The notes under the pieces: generated by a model
What the model was told of the DNA's origin: nothing
The model's database searches: none
The model's input: the letters and a program-made list of their open reading frames with translations, nothing else
Shown here: piece after piece, positions 24,761-33,541 of the stretch
How positions within the stretch are numbered: position 1 is the stretch's first letter
Layout: every line of letters starts with the position of its first letter
Source: an uncultured Arachnia sp.
GTDB taxonomy: Bacteria > Actinomycetota > Actinomycetes > Propionibacteriales > Propionibacteriaceae
Assembly: GCA_947493995.1 (NCBI GenBank)
Contig: CANLTJ010000015.1
Coordinates: 1-34,662, forward strand
DNA length: 34,662 bases
Direction of reading: 5' to 3'
Made by a program: the position numbers and the translations under genes

Positions 24761-26281
24761 ATGGCTGACAAGTACGTACTCGCAATCGACCAGGGAACCA
24801 CGAGCTCCCGCGCCATCATCTTCGACCACGGCGGCCAGATCGTCTCCACCGGACAGAAGGAACACGAGCAGATCTTCCCCCGCGCCGGGTGGGTGGAGCA
24901 CAACGCCACCGAGATCTGGGACAACATCCGCACAGTCGTCGCCGAAGCGCTGGCCCGGGCGTCCCTCAACCACAATGACCTTGCCGCTGTAGGCATCACC
25001 AACCAGCGTGAAACCACGCTGGTGTGGGACAAGACCACCGGTGAGCCCGTCTACAACGCCATCGTCTGGCAGGACACCCGTACCGCCAAGATCGTCGACG
25101 ACCTCGGCGGCGACGAAGGCCAGGACAAGTACAAGGATCGTGTCGGTCTGCCCTTGGCGACATACTTCGCCGGCCCCAAGGTCAAGTGGGTCCTGGACAA
25201 CGTTGAGGGCGCACGGCAGAAGGCAGAGGCTGGCGACTTGGTCATGGGCACCATGGACACGTGGGTGCTGTGGAACATGACCGGCGGAGTCAACGGTGGC
25301 ATTCACGTCACCGACGTCACGAATGCATCCCGCACGATGTTGATGGATCTGAAGACCCTGGCGTGGGACGAGGACATCGCCTCCGACATGGGCATTCCGA
25401 TGTCGATGTTGCCCGAGATACGCAGCTCCGCGGAGGTCTACGCAGAGGGCCGCCCCCAGGGTCTGCTGCCGGGAGTCCCCCTCGCAGGCATCCTCGGTGA
25501 CCAGCAGGCTGCAACGTTCGGTCAGGCCTGCTTCGAGGTGGGCATGGCAAAGAACACCTACGGCACCGGCAACTTCATGCTGCTCAACACTGGCACCGAG
25601 ATCGTGCCCTCGAAGAACGGTCTGTTGACGACGGTCTGCTACAAGATCGGCGACAACGACGCCATCTACGCACTGGAGGGCTCCATTGCTGTCACCGGTT
25701 CGCTGGTGCAGTGGCTGCGGGACAACCTCAAGATGATCGGCTCCGCGCCGGAGATCGAGGAGCTGGCAGCAACAGTGGACGACAACGGTGGCGCGTACTT
25801 CGTCCCAGCCTTCTCAGGACTGTTCGCCCCGTACTGGCGTTCCGACGCCCGCGGCGCCCTCGTTGGCCTCACCCGGTACGTCAACCGTGGACACATTGCC
25901 CGCGCGGTCCTGGAAGCCACCGCTTTCCAGACGCGCGAGGTGGCGGATGCCATGAACGCGGACTCGGGCGTGGAACTCGCCGAACTGAAGGTGGACGGCG
26001 GCATGACCGGCAATGAGCTGCTCATGCAGACCCAGGCCGACATGCTCGGCGTCGACGTTGTGCGTCCGAAGGTTGCGGAGACCACTGCGCTGGGTGCGGC
26101 CTATGCCGCCGGCATAGCCGTCGGGTACTGGAAGGGTGAGCAGGACGTCATCGACAACTGGGCCGAGGACAAGCGCTGGACGCCCAACATGGACCAGAAG
26201 GAGCGCGAACGCTCCTTCCGGAACTGGAAGAAGGCCGTGACCAAGACCTTCGACTGGGTGGATGAGGACGTCGAGGACTGA
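24761..26281 (+). CDS. glpK: Glycerol kinase
   Basis: This 506-residue enzyme converts glycerol and ATP to sn-glycerol 3-phosphate in the cytosol. Family landmarks are clear. [14 protein letters not shown] is the N-terminal phosphate loop, [14 protein letters not shown] and WQDTRTAK form the glycerol-binding part, and [13 protein letters not shown] and [12 protein letters not shown] follow. [21 protein letters not shown] and [19 protein letters not shown] complete the C-terminal ATPase lobe. The length is standard. GGAAG precedes the ATG. It follows glpF directly and is followed by a strong hairpin terminator. No glpD or glpR is seen in the window. Confidence 0.97.
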   Translation: MADKYVLAIDQGTTSSRAIIFDHGGQIVSTGQKEHEQIFPRAGWVEHNATEIWDNIRTVVAEALARASLNHNDLAAVGITNQRETTLVWDKTTGEPVYNAIVWQDTRTAKIVDDLGGDEGQDKYKDRVGLPLATYFAGPKVKWVLDNVEGARQKAEAGDLVMGTMDTWVLWNMTGGVNGGIHVTDVTNASRTMLMDLKTLAWDEDIASDMGIPMSMLPEIRSSAEVYAEGRPQGLLPGVPLAGILGDQQAATFGQACFEVGMAKNTYGTGNFMLLNTGTEIVPSKNGLLTTVCYKIGDNDAIYALEGSIAVTGSLVQWLRDNLKMIGSAPEIEELAATVDDNGGAYFVPAFSGLFAPYWRSDARGALVGLTRYVNRGHIARAVLEATAFQTREVADAMNADSGVELAELKVDGGMTGNELLMQTQADMLGVDVVRPKVAETTALGAAYAAGIAVGYWKGEQDVIDNWAEDKRWTPNMDQKERERSFRNWKKAVTKTFDWVDEDVED

Positions 26282-26304
26282 TCTTCGACTGAGACGTTCG
26301 CTTG

Positions 26305-26342
26305 ACGGGGGCGGCATCGGGGCAACCCGACGCCGTCCCCGT
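26305..26342. terminator. Hairpin terminator between convergent glpK and murJ
   Basis: A stem from ACGGGG at 26305 to CCCCGT at 26342 has inner arms CGGC/GCCG and TCGGG/CCCGA and a GCAA-type loop. One G-T pair and one mismatch interrupt it. It starts 23 bases after the glpK stop and is followed by a weak T-rich stretch (TCTTC). It could serve both convergent genes. Confidence 0.75.
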
Positions 26343-26447
26343 TCTTCACGCTGTCACAACTCGCCCGGTGTCTGCGTCAACCGTTCAGTTGTGGCTGGTG
26401 GTGAGCGCCATTACCGAACGGTGACCGAAGAGGTGTGGTTGCGCGAC

Positions 26448-29400
26448 TCAGCCGTTGACCACCACGTTCGTGATCTCGGTCTGATAGCGGGCGGCGGCGA
26501 CCTCGGGCAGAGAGGTCACATACACCAGCACGAAGCGTGTGCTCGTGGGCTCCGCGGGCGTCAGAGTGGTGTCGACAGCAGCGTCCTCCTGGCTTGCGAC
26601 GACGCTCCATTCCGCCTCCGTCGTCATGGGGGCGCTCTCCACGCTCGGGTCCGCAGGCACTCGAAGCTCCACCGTCGTGCCCGGCTCCGCGAACAGCACA
26701 TCCACCGACGTGACGGAATAGACCTCACCCAGATCGAGCACGATCCCGACGCCCGGTTTGAGATTCCCCATGGTGGGACGGTTGTAGTACTGCACGGTTG
26801 ACCAGCCGGTGGCGGGGTCGCCATCGAAGGCGTTGTCCACCTGGGACGGATTCTCCTCACCGTTGCCCCCGTCGGCCTCCGGGTCGAAGTCGACGCCGGA
26901 AAGGATGGACGGCTCACCGGCACTGGATTGCTCTTCGGCCGATGACACGGAAGCTCCAGGCCCGGCCTGCTCCTCCCCGTCGCCGTTGGTTCCCACGACA
27001 ATGGCGATGACGACCAGAGCAGCGATCACGAGCGCAACAACAAGCCACAGCAGGGGTCGACGCCGCTCCACCTGCTCAGACTTTTCCTCCGGCGCATCGC
27101 CGTCGACAGCAGCGAACTCCTGCGTGACAGCGCTGGCTCCGGCGAACTCCTCCGTCCTGTGAACAGTCGACGGTGCATGGCTCACAGCCAGCGAGGACAC
27201 ACCGGCAGAAGCCTCTGCACTGGACCCCGTTCCCTCGCCTCGAACGCGTCGCTCGAGCTGCAGCGATGGGTCTGTGCCACCCAGCACCGACGACAGACCG
27301 GCGACGAGCTGTGACGTGGTGCTGATGCGCGAGTCACCGGTTGCTGCTCGGTCAGACAGGACAGCCATGCAGATCGCATCCAGCGTGGCCGGAACAGCGG
27401 CCCGCAGACGACGGGGACCGACAAGACTGCCCGCCACGACCGGCGCTGCGGGCAGACCCCACGCGGGACCACCCGGCCAGTGGCCACAGAGCATCGCATA
27501 CAGCAGCGAGGCGAGCGCGGTGACATCCGCCTCCTCCTTGGCGCTCCAACTGGTGGGGCGATGCACCGCGGACAGGACCGATTCGACGCCGAAACCGACC
27601 ACCCGCACCGCACCACTGCTCGTGATGATCACATTGTCCGGTGTGAGCCGTTCGTGGAAGAGACCTTGGGCATGCATTGCAGTCAACGCGTCTGCCAGTT
27701 CCAGGACGATCCACGTGGCCTCCTCGATGCTGAGCCGCTGGGTCGTCAGCAGATGCGACAGCGCAGTCCCGACGGCGTACTCACAGATGACGTATCCGCC
27801 GATCCGATCACCGTCGTGGTGGGCGACGGCGTCCAGGATGCGCAGAAAGCGGGAGTCGGTGGCCGAGGCCCCCGTGCGCGCAGCATCCAACACCTGGGGA
27901 ATCCGCGGGTCGCCGGCGGGCATGATGTGCGCGATGACGTCGCGGGACAGCTGGAGATCGTGAGCCCGCCACGTCTCAATACCCTGGCGACGGGCCAATG
28001 GCTCCTCGAGGCGATAGCGGGTGCTGAGCAGGTCACCGCTGGCGGCGAGCAGCGGAGCCGAATCCTCCACCTTCCCATCCGCGGCTTCCGCCTCCTCGGG
28101 TGGCGTGTCATCCTCGGACACGACGACGGCGGGGCGGACACGCGTGTCCACCAGAGATTCCGGATCGATCGACACGGGCTCCTCCTCGGGATCCTCAACG
28201 GAGACGACCCCTTGCAGCTGTGTGGGCATCAGGTCCTCCGCCGGTGAGCCGGAGGTCGCGGCTGGCTGTGCAGGCGTGGCAGTTTCCTCAGGAGTTTCCC
28301 CCGCTGCTGCCGTGGCGGCGTCGCCAGCGTTGCGACGCCCGAAGCGGGTCCGAACCAGCTGACTGAGGCTCGTCAGTTCCCGCACCTGCAGGATCTTCCC
28401 GACGACGACGTAGACGATGCCGATGATCGCCAGTCCGCCCAGCACTGCCAGCAGCTCTCCCAGTTTGCTGTCGGGGAATGCGTCGACGATGGCTCGGGAA
28501 GCGAAGAATGCCAGGACCCCGCCGAAACCGGCACCGAGGCCGAGGCGCACGATGTGCATGACGAGGGCGCGTCCGTCCAGCGCAGGAACGGAACGCTTCA
28601 AGAACCTCCAGCTGAACAACACGCCCACCACATAGGCCAGTGAATACGACAGGGCCACTGCAGCGGCGATGAAGGTGGGTTCGTCCAACCACCAGACAAA
28701 CAACAACGCGCCACCCGCGTTGACTGCTGTGATGACGCACTGGAGGAGAAACGGCGTCCGGGTGTTCTCGAGGGCGTAGTAGGTGCGAAGGCACACGAAC
28801 TGCACCGTGAACGGAATGAGACCAACGGCGAATGCCATCAGAGCCACCGCGACGAACTGGGAGTCACGGGCACCACTGCCGTTGCCGAACAGGAGGTCAG
28901 CGATGGGGGAGGCCAACGCGATGAAGCCGATGGCGGCTGGCACGAGTGCCACCAGGGACAGCCGCATTGTCTTGGTGGCCTCGGCCGCGACGGCTGGCAT
29001 GTCACCCGCATCCGCGAGCCGCGACGCGTTCGGGAGCATCGCGGTGGCCAGAGACACGGTGATGAGTGAGTGGGGCAGGATCCACACGAGATGCGCGTTG
29101 GAGTACACGAACAGACCAGCGGCGCCATCGGGATCCAGTGCCGTAGCGGAGGTGTTGAGTCTGGTGGTCACGATGAGTGCCAATTGGTTGACCACCACGA
29201 AGCCGATCGTCCACTTGGTGAGGGAAAACGTCTTACCGAGACCGGTGCCCCTGAGGTCGAACCGCGGGCGGAATTTGAAGCCGACTTTTCGCAGATAGGG
29301 AATCAGGACGATCGACTGCGCTGTGATGCCCAGGGTCGTGCCTATGCCCAGCAACCAGATCTGGCCGGAGGTGAAAGCGCTGGAATGGTCATCGCTGTTC

Positions 29401-29978
29401 CCCCACACCACCAGGTAGAGGCTCAGTACGGCTATGGCGATGATGTTGTTGGCGATCGGCGCCCACATCATGGGACCGAACTTGTCGCGCGCATTGAGCA
29501 CCTGGCTCAGTAGGAAGAAGACCCCGTAGAAGAAGATTTGGGGGAGAGTCAGGTAGGCCAGCGCCACCATGGAAGCGAACTGGGATGCCAACTCCGGTGC
29601 CCGATAGGCCTCCCCGTAAATCCACGTCACCACGGGTGCCCCCACCGTCACGATGATGGTCACCACGCCGAGTATGAGCAGAAACGCCGTCATGATGCGG
29701 TTGGTGTAGGCCTCGCCACCATCTGCATCGTTTCGTATGGCGCGCACGATCTGGGGCACCAGCACGGTGTTCAAGGCCCCGCCGGCGAACAGAATGTAGA
29801 GCGAGTTGGGAACGGACGTGGCGACGGTGAGCATGTCGGCCTGACGTGTTCCGTTGCCGAGGATGAAGGCGATCAGCGCCACCCGCACGAACCCAAGAAT
29901 CCTGGAGATCAGGGTCCCGGAGGCCATGAGAGCGCTCGCCGAGAGCAGCTTCTTCGTCGTCGAGACCTGACTGCTCAC
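26448..29978 (-). CDS. murJ: Lipid II flippase MurJ fused to pseudokinase and jelly-roll-like domain
   Basis: This 1176-residue protein is organised like mycobacterial MviN (Rv3910). Residues 1-~520 are the MurJ flippase with about 14 helices (SGTLISRILGFVRVALIAFILG at the start). An acidic linker is followed by a kinase-like domain at ~650-900. Its catalytic loop reads HERLTPDNVII instead of HRDLKPxN, and VGFG replaces DFG, so it should be inactive. A single membrane helix at ~975-996 leads to an extracellular discoidin-like domain ending at 1176. The GTG start at 29978 has a GGGGG ribosome site and overlaps the upstream stop as GTGA. In mycobacteria the pseudokinase is phosphorylated by PknB and binds FhaA; here that is analogy. 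Confidence 0.93.
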   Translation of the reverse strand: MSSQVSTTKKLLSASALMASGTLISRILGFVRVALIAFILGNGTRQADMLTVATSVPNSLYILFAGGALNTVLVPQIVRAIRNDADGGEAYTNRIMTAFLLILGVVTIIVTVGAPVVTWIYGEAYRAPELASQFASMVALAYLTLPQIFFYGVFFLLSQVLNARDKFGPMMWAPIANNIIAIAVLSLYLVVWGNSDDHSSAFTSGQIWLLGIGTTLGITAQSIVLIPYLRKVGFKFRPRFDLRGTGLGKTFSLTKWTIGFVVVNQLALIVTTRLNTSATALDPDGAAGLFVYSNAHLVWILPHSLITVSLATAMLPNASRLADAGDMPAVAAEATKTMRLSLVALVPAAIGFIALASPIADLLFGNGSGARDSQFVAVALMAFAVGLIPFTVQFVCLRTYYALENTRTPFLLQCVITAVNAGGALLFVWWLDEPTFIAAAVALSYSLAYVVGVLFSWRFLKRSVPALDGRALVMHIVRLGLGAGFGGVLAFFASRAIVDAFPDSKLGELLAVLGGLAIIGIVYVVVGKILQVRELTSLSQLVRTRFGRRNAGDAATAAAGETPEETATPAQPAATSGSPAEDLMPTQLQGVVSVEDPEEEPVSIDPESLVDTRVRPAVVVSEDDTPPEEAEAADGKVEDSAPLLAASGDLLSTRYRLEEPLARRQGIETWRAHDLQLSRDVIAHIMPAGDPRIPQVLDAARTGASATDSRFLRILDAVAHHDGDRIGGYVICEYAVGTALSHLLTTQRLSIEEATWIVLELADALTAMHAQGLFHERLTPDNVIITSSGAVRVVGFGVESVLSAVHRPTSWSAKEEADVTALASLLYAMLCGHWPGGPAWGLPAAPVVAGSLVGPRRLRAAVPATLDAICMAVLSDRAATGDSRISTTSQLVAGLSSVLGGTDPSLQLERRVRGEGTGSSAEASAGVSSLAVSHAPSTVHRTEEFAGASAVTQEFAAVDGDAPEEKSEQVERRRPLLWLVVALVIAALVVIAIVVGTNGDGEEQAGPGASVSSAEEQSSAGEPSILSGVDFDPEADGGNGEENPSQVDNAFDGDPATGWSTVQYYNRPTMGNLKPGVGIVLDLGEVYSVTSVDVLFAEPGTTVELRVPADPSVESAPMTTEAEWSVVASQEDAAVDTTLTPAEPTSTRFVLVYVTSLPEVAAARYQTEITNVVVNG

Positions 29979-31885
29979 GTGTCCCCCTTGGAACGTTCGG
30001 ACTGTACTGCGCGAATCCTCCACACGGTTCCACCCAACACCACAGCGCCCGAGGCGATGATGATGATCCATCCGACGCGCCCGAGCTGGGTGGCCGTGAT
30101 CTCGATGGTGACGGGTGTGCCGAAGCGCTGCCCTCCCCGGGTCTCCATCCAGCCCTCAATGCTGACCACGCTGTTCGACGACGCCTCCGGGGTCAGGGTC
30201 ACGACGCGGTTCTCGCCGCCCTCGATGGTCACGAACTCGGTGGCAGGAACCCGAATGCGCTGCGGGCTGGCACTGTCGAAGACCATGCGCAGGGTGATGG
30301 GCACGTCGAGGCCGTTGGTGATGGTGACGGGGAAGGCATTGGAGCGTGAAGCCATGACGAACTGGCCAGCTGCGCTGATGGTGATCTTCTCGGGATCGGC
30401 CACAGTGACCGGGCTTGATGACAGCCACTCGAGTGCGGCCTCCTGCGTGGTGAAGCTCGCGGACATGGCCACAGCCGCCACGCGTTCGAGCTGGGCCAGA
30501 TCGTCGTTGCCGGTCAGGTCACGCCGGAAAGCCGAATCAGCGAACAGCGCCTCAAGTCTGGTGGACAGTTCCTGCCAACGAGGCGAGTCCTGCGCCGGCG
30601 TGAACGTGGCAGGTCCGTCATCGGCCGGGATGGGTTCGACGAGGATCTCCGCCGGGAGTTCCTCAAGACTCCGAGCCTCGTCGACGCTACGAGCGAGATA
30701 GGTGGGTGGGTCGTCCGAGACGACCTCGGTGGCCACACGTCGCCCCATCTGCTGGACCGCGGTGTTGCTCCCGCCAGGACCCATTCCCTCCCGGTCCGGC
30801 TCATCCACACGGACCACACGTAGTGAACCGATGCTGCCACCACTGGTGTTGCTGGCCAGTGCCATCGAGAAACCCAGTCGGGAGAGTTCGCGGGCCAGCT
30901 CCGAATTGGCGAAGTCGCCGAGGTCAGCAGCCAGGGGCAGCGCACGCAGCTCCGGGTCCGTCACGGCATCATCGGCCCAACCGACGGCCTCGGCGAGGTA
31001 TCCGATGGCGCGTGCACGGGGCAGATCGGTGTCGCCCCACGGAAGCCGGAATACCCGGCCGTCCTCGATGACGGTCTCCATGCGTGCGGCCCATTCGGCT
31101 GCCGCCTCCACGGGGGGCTGGTCGATGCCAGCCACCGTGTGGTCAGCGGCCAGCGCCCGCACATCCATCAGCAGCATCGGGTCCAGGATGACGGTGGCGT
31201 CGAAGTCCTCGGCGAAGGTCAGCAGCTCGTCGAGATCGGAGCCGAGGGCGATGGCCAGGGAGTCGTCGATGAAGTCACCGTCCGCAGTGCGCTGCGGTCC
31301 CTCCGCCAGCTTCACCACCTGCGATGAGGAGAGAGGGAGCGACGTCGCTGCCACCAGGATACGACCACGACCCACCGTCTGCCGGTCCTGTTCCCCCTCG
31401 ACGAAGCCTCGGACGTGCACCCCCACGAGATAGGCGGACTCGTCGGCCTCGAATTCCAGTTCCCCGATGGTGGCGCTCACGCGAAAGGTGGCGCGCTCCC
31501 CGGGGCTGAACCAGTCGTCCTCATTGATCCTCTGGACGTGACCGGACTCGATGGTGGGGGGCTCGACGCGTCTGCCGAGCGGCACTTCCGCGGGTGATCT
31601 GAGCGTTTCCTCCAGCTCGAATCCCGTGGAGATGGGGGTGGTGGAGCGCCAGAAGTCGACGGCAGTGAACTGCACCCGGACGGCGGACGTATTGATGATG
31701 GTGCCGCTGAGTTCCACGATCTGATCGGGGTTGGAGAGGTCCAGTACCGGCGTCGAATTCTCCGTAATGGAGACGTCGATCAGCCCAGGTCCTTCGGCGC
31801 GTGCCGGTGCGGGAAAGAAGGTCGCGACGGGGATCACCAACGCCAACGCCACCAGGGCACGCAGGATCCACTGATGCGCTTTCAC
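29975..31885 (-). CDS. DUF6049 family exported membrane protein
   Basis: This 636-residue protein occupies the place of mycobacterial Rv3909 between cca and murJ. A signal peptide is evident (WILRALVALALVIPVATFF, then PARA). A large extracellular region follows, with beta-rich segments near the start (VSITENSTPVLDLSNPDQIV) and near the end (FPVTITNGLDVPITLRMVFD). A C-terminal membrane helix (GWIIIIASGAVVLGGTVW) and a short basic tail complete it. I prefer the GTG at 31885, which places the signal peptide at the N-terminus. An upstream GTG at 31951 would overlap cca. The function is not established. The four-base coupling to murJ suggests the two act together in envelope assembly. Confidence 0.85.
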   Translation of the reverse strand: MKAHQWILRALVALALVIPVATFFPAPARAEGPGLIDVSITENSTPVLDLSNPDQIVELSGTIINTSAVRVQFTAVDFWRSTTPISTGFELEETLRSPAEVPLGRRVEPPTIESGHVQRINEDDWFSPGERATFRVSATIGELEFEADESAYLVGVHVRGFVEGEQDRQTVGRGRILVAATSLPLSSSQVVKLAEGPQRTADGDFIDDSLAIALGSDLDELLTFAEDFDATVILDPMLLMDVRALAADHTVAGIDQPPVEAAAEWAARMETVIEDGRVFRLPWGDTDLPRARAIGYLAEAVGWADDAVTDPELRALPLAADLGDFANSELARELSRLGFSMALASNTSGGSIGSLRVVRVDEPDREGMGPGGSNTAVQQMGRRVATEVVSDDPPTYLARSVDEARSLEELPAEILVEPIPADDGPATFTPAQDSPRWQELSTRLEALFADSAFRRDLTGNDDLAQLERVAAVAMSASFTTQEAALEWLSSSPVTVADPEKITISAAGQFVMASRSNAFPVTITNGLDVPITLRMVFDSASPQRIRVPATEFVTIEGGENRVVTLTPEASSNSVVSIEGWMETRGGQRFGTPVTIEITATQLGRVGWIIIIASGAVVLGGTVWRIRAVQSERSKGDT

Positions 31886-31929
31886 CGCTCCATGGTAGAC
31901 GGGAGCTCGCGTTACGCTTCTTTCAGGAG

Positions 31930-33369
31930 CTAATGATCCCGCGCGTTCCACCAGTCGCGCAGCAGGGCCTCAGCTTCGGGGCGGGCGAGAGGGCCGTGCT
32001 CCACGCGATGCTCCAGAAGAAAGCGGTACGCCTCACCCACTTCGCGCCCTGGAGGAATGTCGAGAATCGCCATGATCTCCGTACCGTCGAGGTGCGGGCG
32101 AAGTGCATTGAGCTCCTCGGCCTTTGCCAACTCGTCGATGCGCCACTCAAGCTCCTCGTAGTTGCGTCGCAACCGGGTGGCCTTGTCCCGGTTGCGGGTG
32201 GTGCAGTCGGAACGGGTCAGGATGTGGAGGCGCTCCAGGTCGTCGCCCGCATCCCGCACGTAACGCCGCACGGCGGCATCACTCCACTGGCCCTCACCGT
32301 AACCGTGGAAACGCAGATGCAGCTCCACCAGTCTCGCGACGGATTTCACGACAGCGTTGGGATAGTTCAGGGCGCGGAGCCGTCGCTTCACCAGCTTGGC
32401 GCCCACCACGTCGTGGTGATGGAACGTCACCCTCGCGCCCTCGAAGCGGCGAGTGGCTGGTTTGCCGACATCGTGCAGCAGGGCCGCGAGGCGTCCGACG
32501 AGGTCGGGGTCGTGCCCGCGTGCCTTCTCCAGATCGATGTACTGCTCCAGGACGGTCAGGGAGTGCTCGTAGACGTCCTTGTGCCGGTGGTGCTCGTCGA
32601 GCTCGAGTTGCAGCGCCGGGAGCTCCGGCAGAACGTGCTCGGCAACTCCCGTGCGCACAAGGAGGTCCAGACCAGCGCGCGGAGAATCGGTGAGCATCAG
32701 CCCGGAGAGTTCGGCCTGAATGCGTTCGGCGGAGACGATCGTGATGCGCTCAGCCATGGCTGACATGGCGGCTTCCACCTCGGGGGCCACCGTGAACCCG
32801 AGCCGCGAGGCGAAGCGAGCGGCGCGCATCATGCGTAGCGGGTCGTCGGAGAAGGACATCTCGGGCGCTGCAGGGGTCCGCAGCACGCCGTCGCCGAGAT
32901 CCTCGATTCCGCCGTACGGGTCGACGAAGTCATGCGTCACGACGTCGACGGCCATGGCGTTCACCGTGAAGTCACGGCGGACCAGGTCGCCCTCCAAGGT
33001 GTCGCCGAACGCCACCTCGGGTTTGCGTGATTCCCCGTGGTACTGATCGGCCCGGAAGGTGGTGATCTCGATCTGCCACTCGGTACCGCCATGGCGTTTC
33101 AAGGCGCCGATGGTGCCGAATTCCCGGCCGATGTCCCATGTGGTGGGCGTGAAGCGCTTGAGCAGCTCGTGGGTGAGGTCGACGTGGGCGGAGGTGGTGA
33201 AGTCGAGGTCATGTCCGAGGCGGCCGAGGAGTGCGTCGCGGACGGAGCCACCCACTAGATAGAGCGAAGCCCCGGCCCCTTGGAATAGCCTCCCGAGTTC
33301 GTCGATGACGGCCGAGATGCGGAGCAGCTGGTCCACGGCGTTGCTCTGGGCTTGGGTCAGGCTGGGCAT
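31930..33369 (-). CDS. cca: CCA tRNA nucleotidyltransferase
   Basis: This 479-residue enzyme adds or repairs the 3' CCA end of tRNAs. The nucleotidyltransferase head has YLVGGSVRDALLGR followed by the metal-binding HDLDFTT. The RRDFTVNAMAVD and DPLRMMRAARFASRLGF motifs are present, which are class II signatures. An HD domain with LAALLHDVGKPATR and the FHHHDVVGAKLVKRRL segment lies in the C-terminal half, as in actinobacterial enzymes of this type. The ATG has AAGG nine bases upstream. It is the first gene of the cca-DUF6049-murJ cluster and diverges from the M23 peptidase gene. Confidence 0.95.
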   Translation of the reverse strand: MPSLTQAQSNAVDQLLRISAVIDELGRLFQGAGASLYLVGGSVRDALLGRLGHDLDFTTSAHVDLTHELLKRFTPTTWDIGREFGTIGALKRHGGTEWQIEITTFRADQYHGESRKPEVAFGDTLEGDLVRRDFTVNAMAVDVVTHDFVDPYGGIEDLGDGVLRTPAAPEMSFSDDPLRMMRAARFASRLGFTVAPEVEAAMSAMAERITIVSAERIQAELSGLMLTDSPRAGLDLLVRTGVAEHVLPELPALQLELDEHHRHKDVYEHSLTVLEQYIDLEKARGHDPDLVGRLAALLHDVGKPATRRFEGARVTFHHHDVVGAKLVKRRLRALNYPNAVVKSVARLVELHLRFHGYGEGQWSDAAVRRYVRDAGDDLERLHILTRSDCTTRNRDKATRLRRNYEELEWRIDELAKAEELNALRPHLDGTEIMAILDIPPGREVGEAYRFLLEHRVEHGPLARPEAEALLRDWWNARDH

Positions 33370-33422
33370 GGATGACTACCTTACGCCCACCCCTCCACGC
33401 GCGCCTGCAGCACCGGATCTGC

Positions 33423-33484
33423 CAATCGCTCATCATGGCGGAGCGATTGTGGACCAACCACTGGCGGAGAAGGGGCGATTGTGG
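33423..33484. promoter_or_regulatory. Inverted and direct repeats upstream of the M23 gene
   Basis: CAATCGCTC (33423-33431) and GAGCGATTG (33441-33449) form a perfect 9-base inverted repeat with a 9-base loop. GCGATTGTGG at 33443-33452 is repeated exactly at 33475-33484, 32 bases on, or about three helical turns. The cluster lies in the 172-base divergent gap between cca and the M23 gene and may be a regulator site. I saw no c-di-AMP riboswitch signature. Confidence 0.4.
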
Positions 33485-33541
33485 TTCCATGGTGGTCTGT
33501 GTGGAGCAATGACGGCTCCGTGAAGGGTGAAGAGGAGTTCA

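Noticed and set aside
26380..26422. ACCGTTC / GAACGGT inverted repeat downstream of murJ
   Set aside because: The arms are only seven bases with a 29-base loop, and the stronger hairpin at 26305-26342 already explains termination.
33370..33541. Possible c-di-AMP (ydaO) riboswitch before the M23 gene
   Set aside because: Such riboswitches often precede actinobacterial wall hydrolases, but the conserved elements are not visible and the gap is too short for the full structure.
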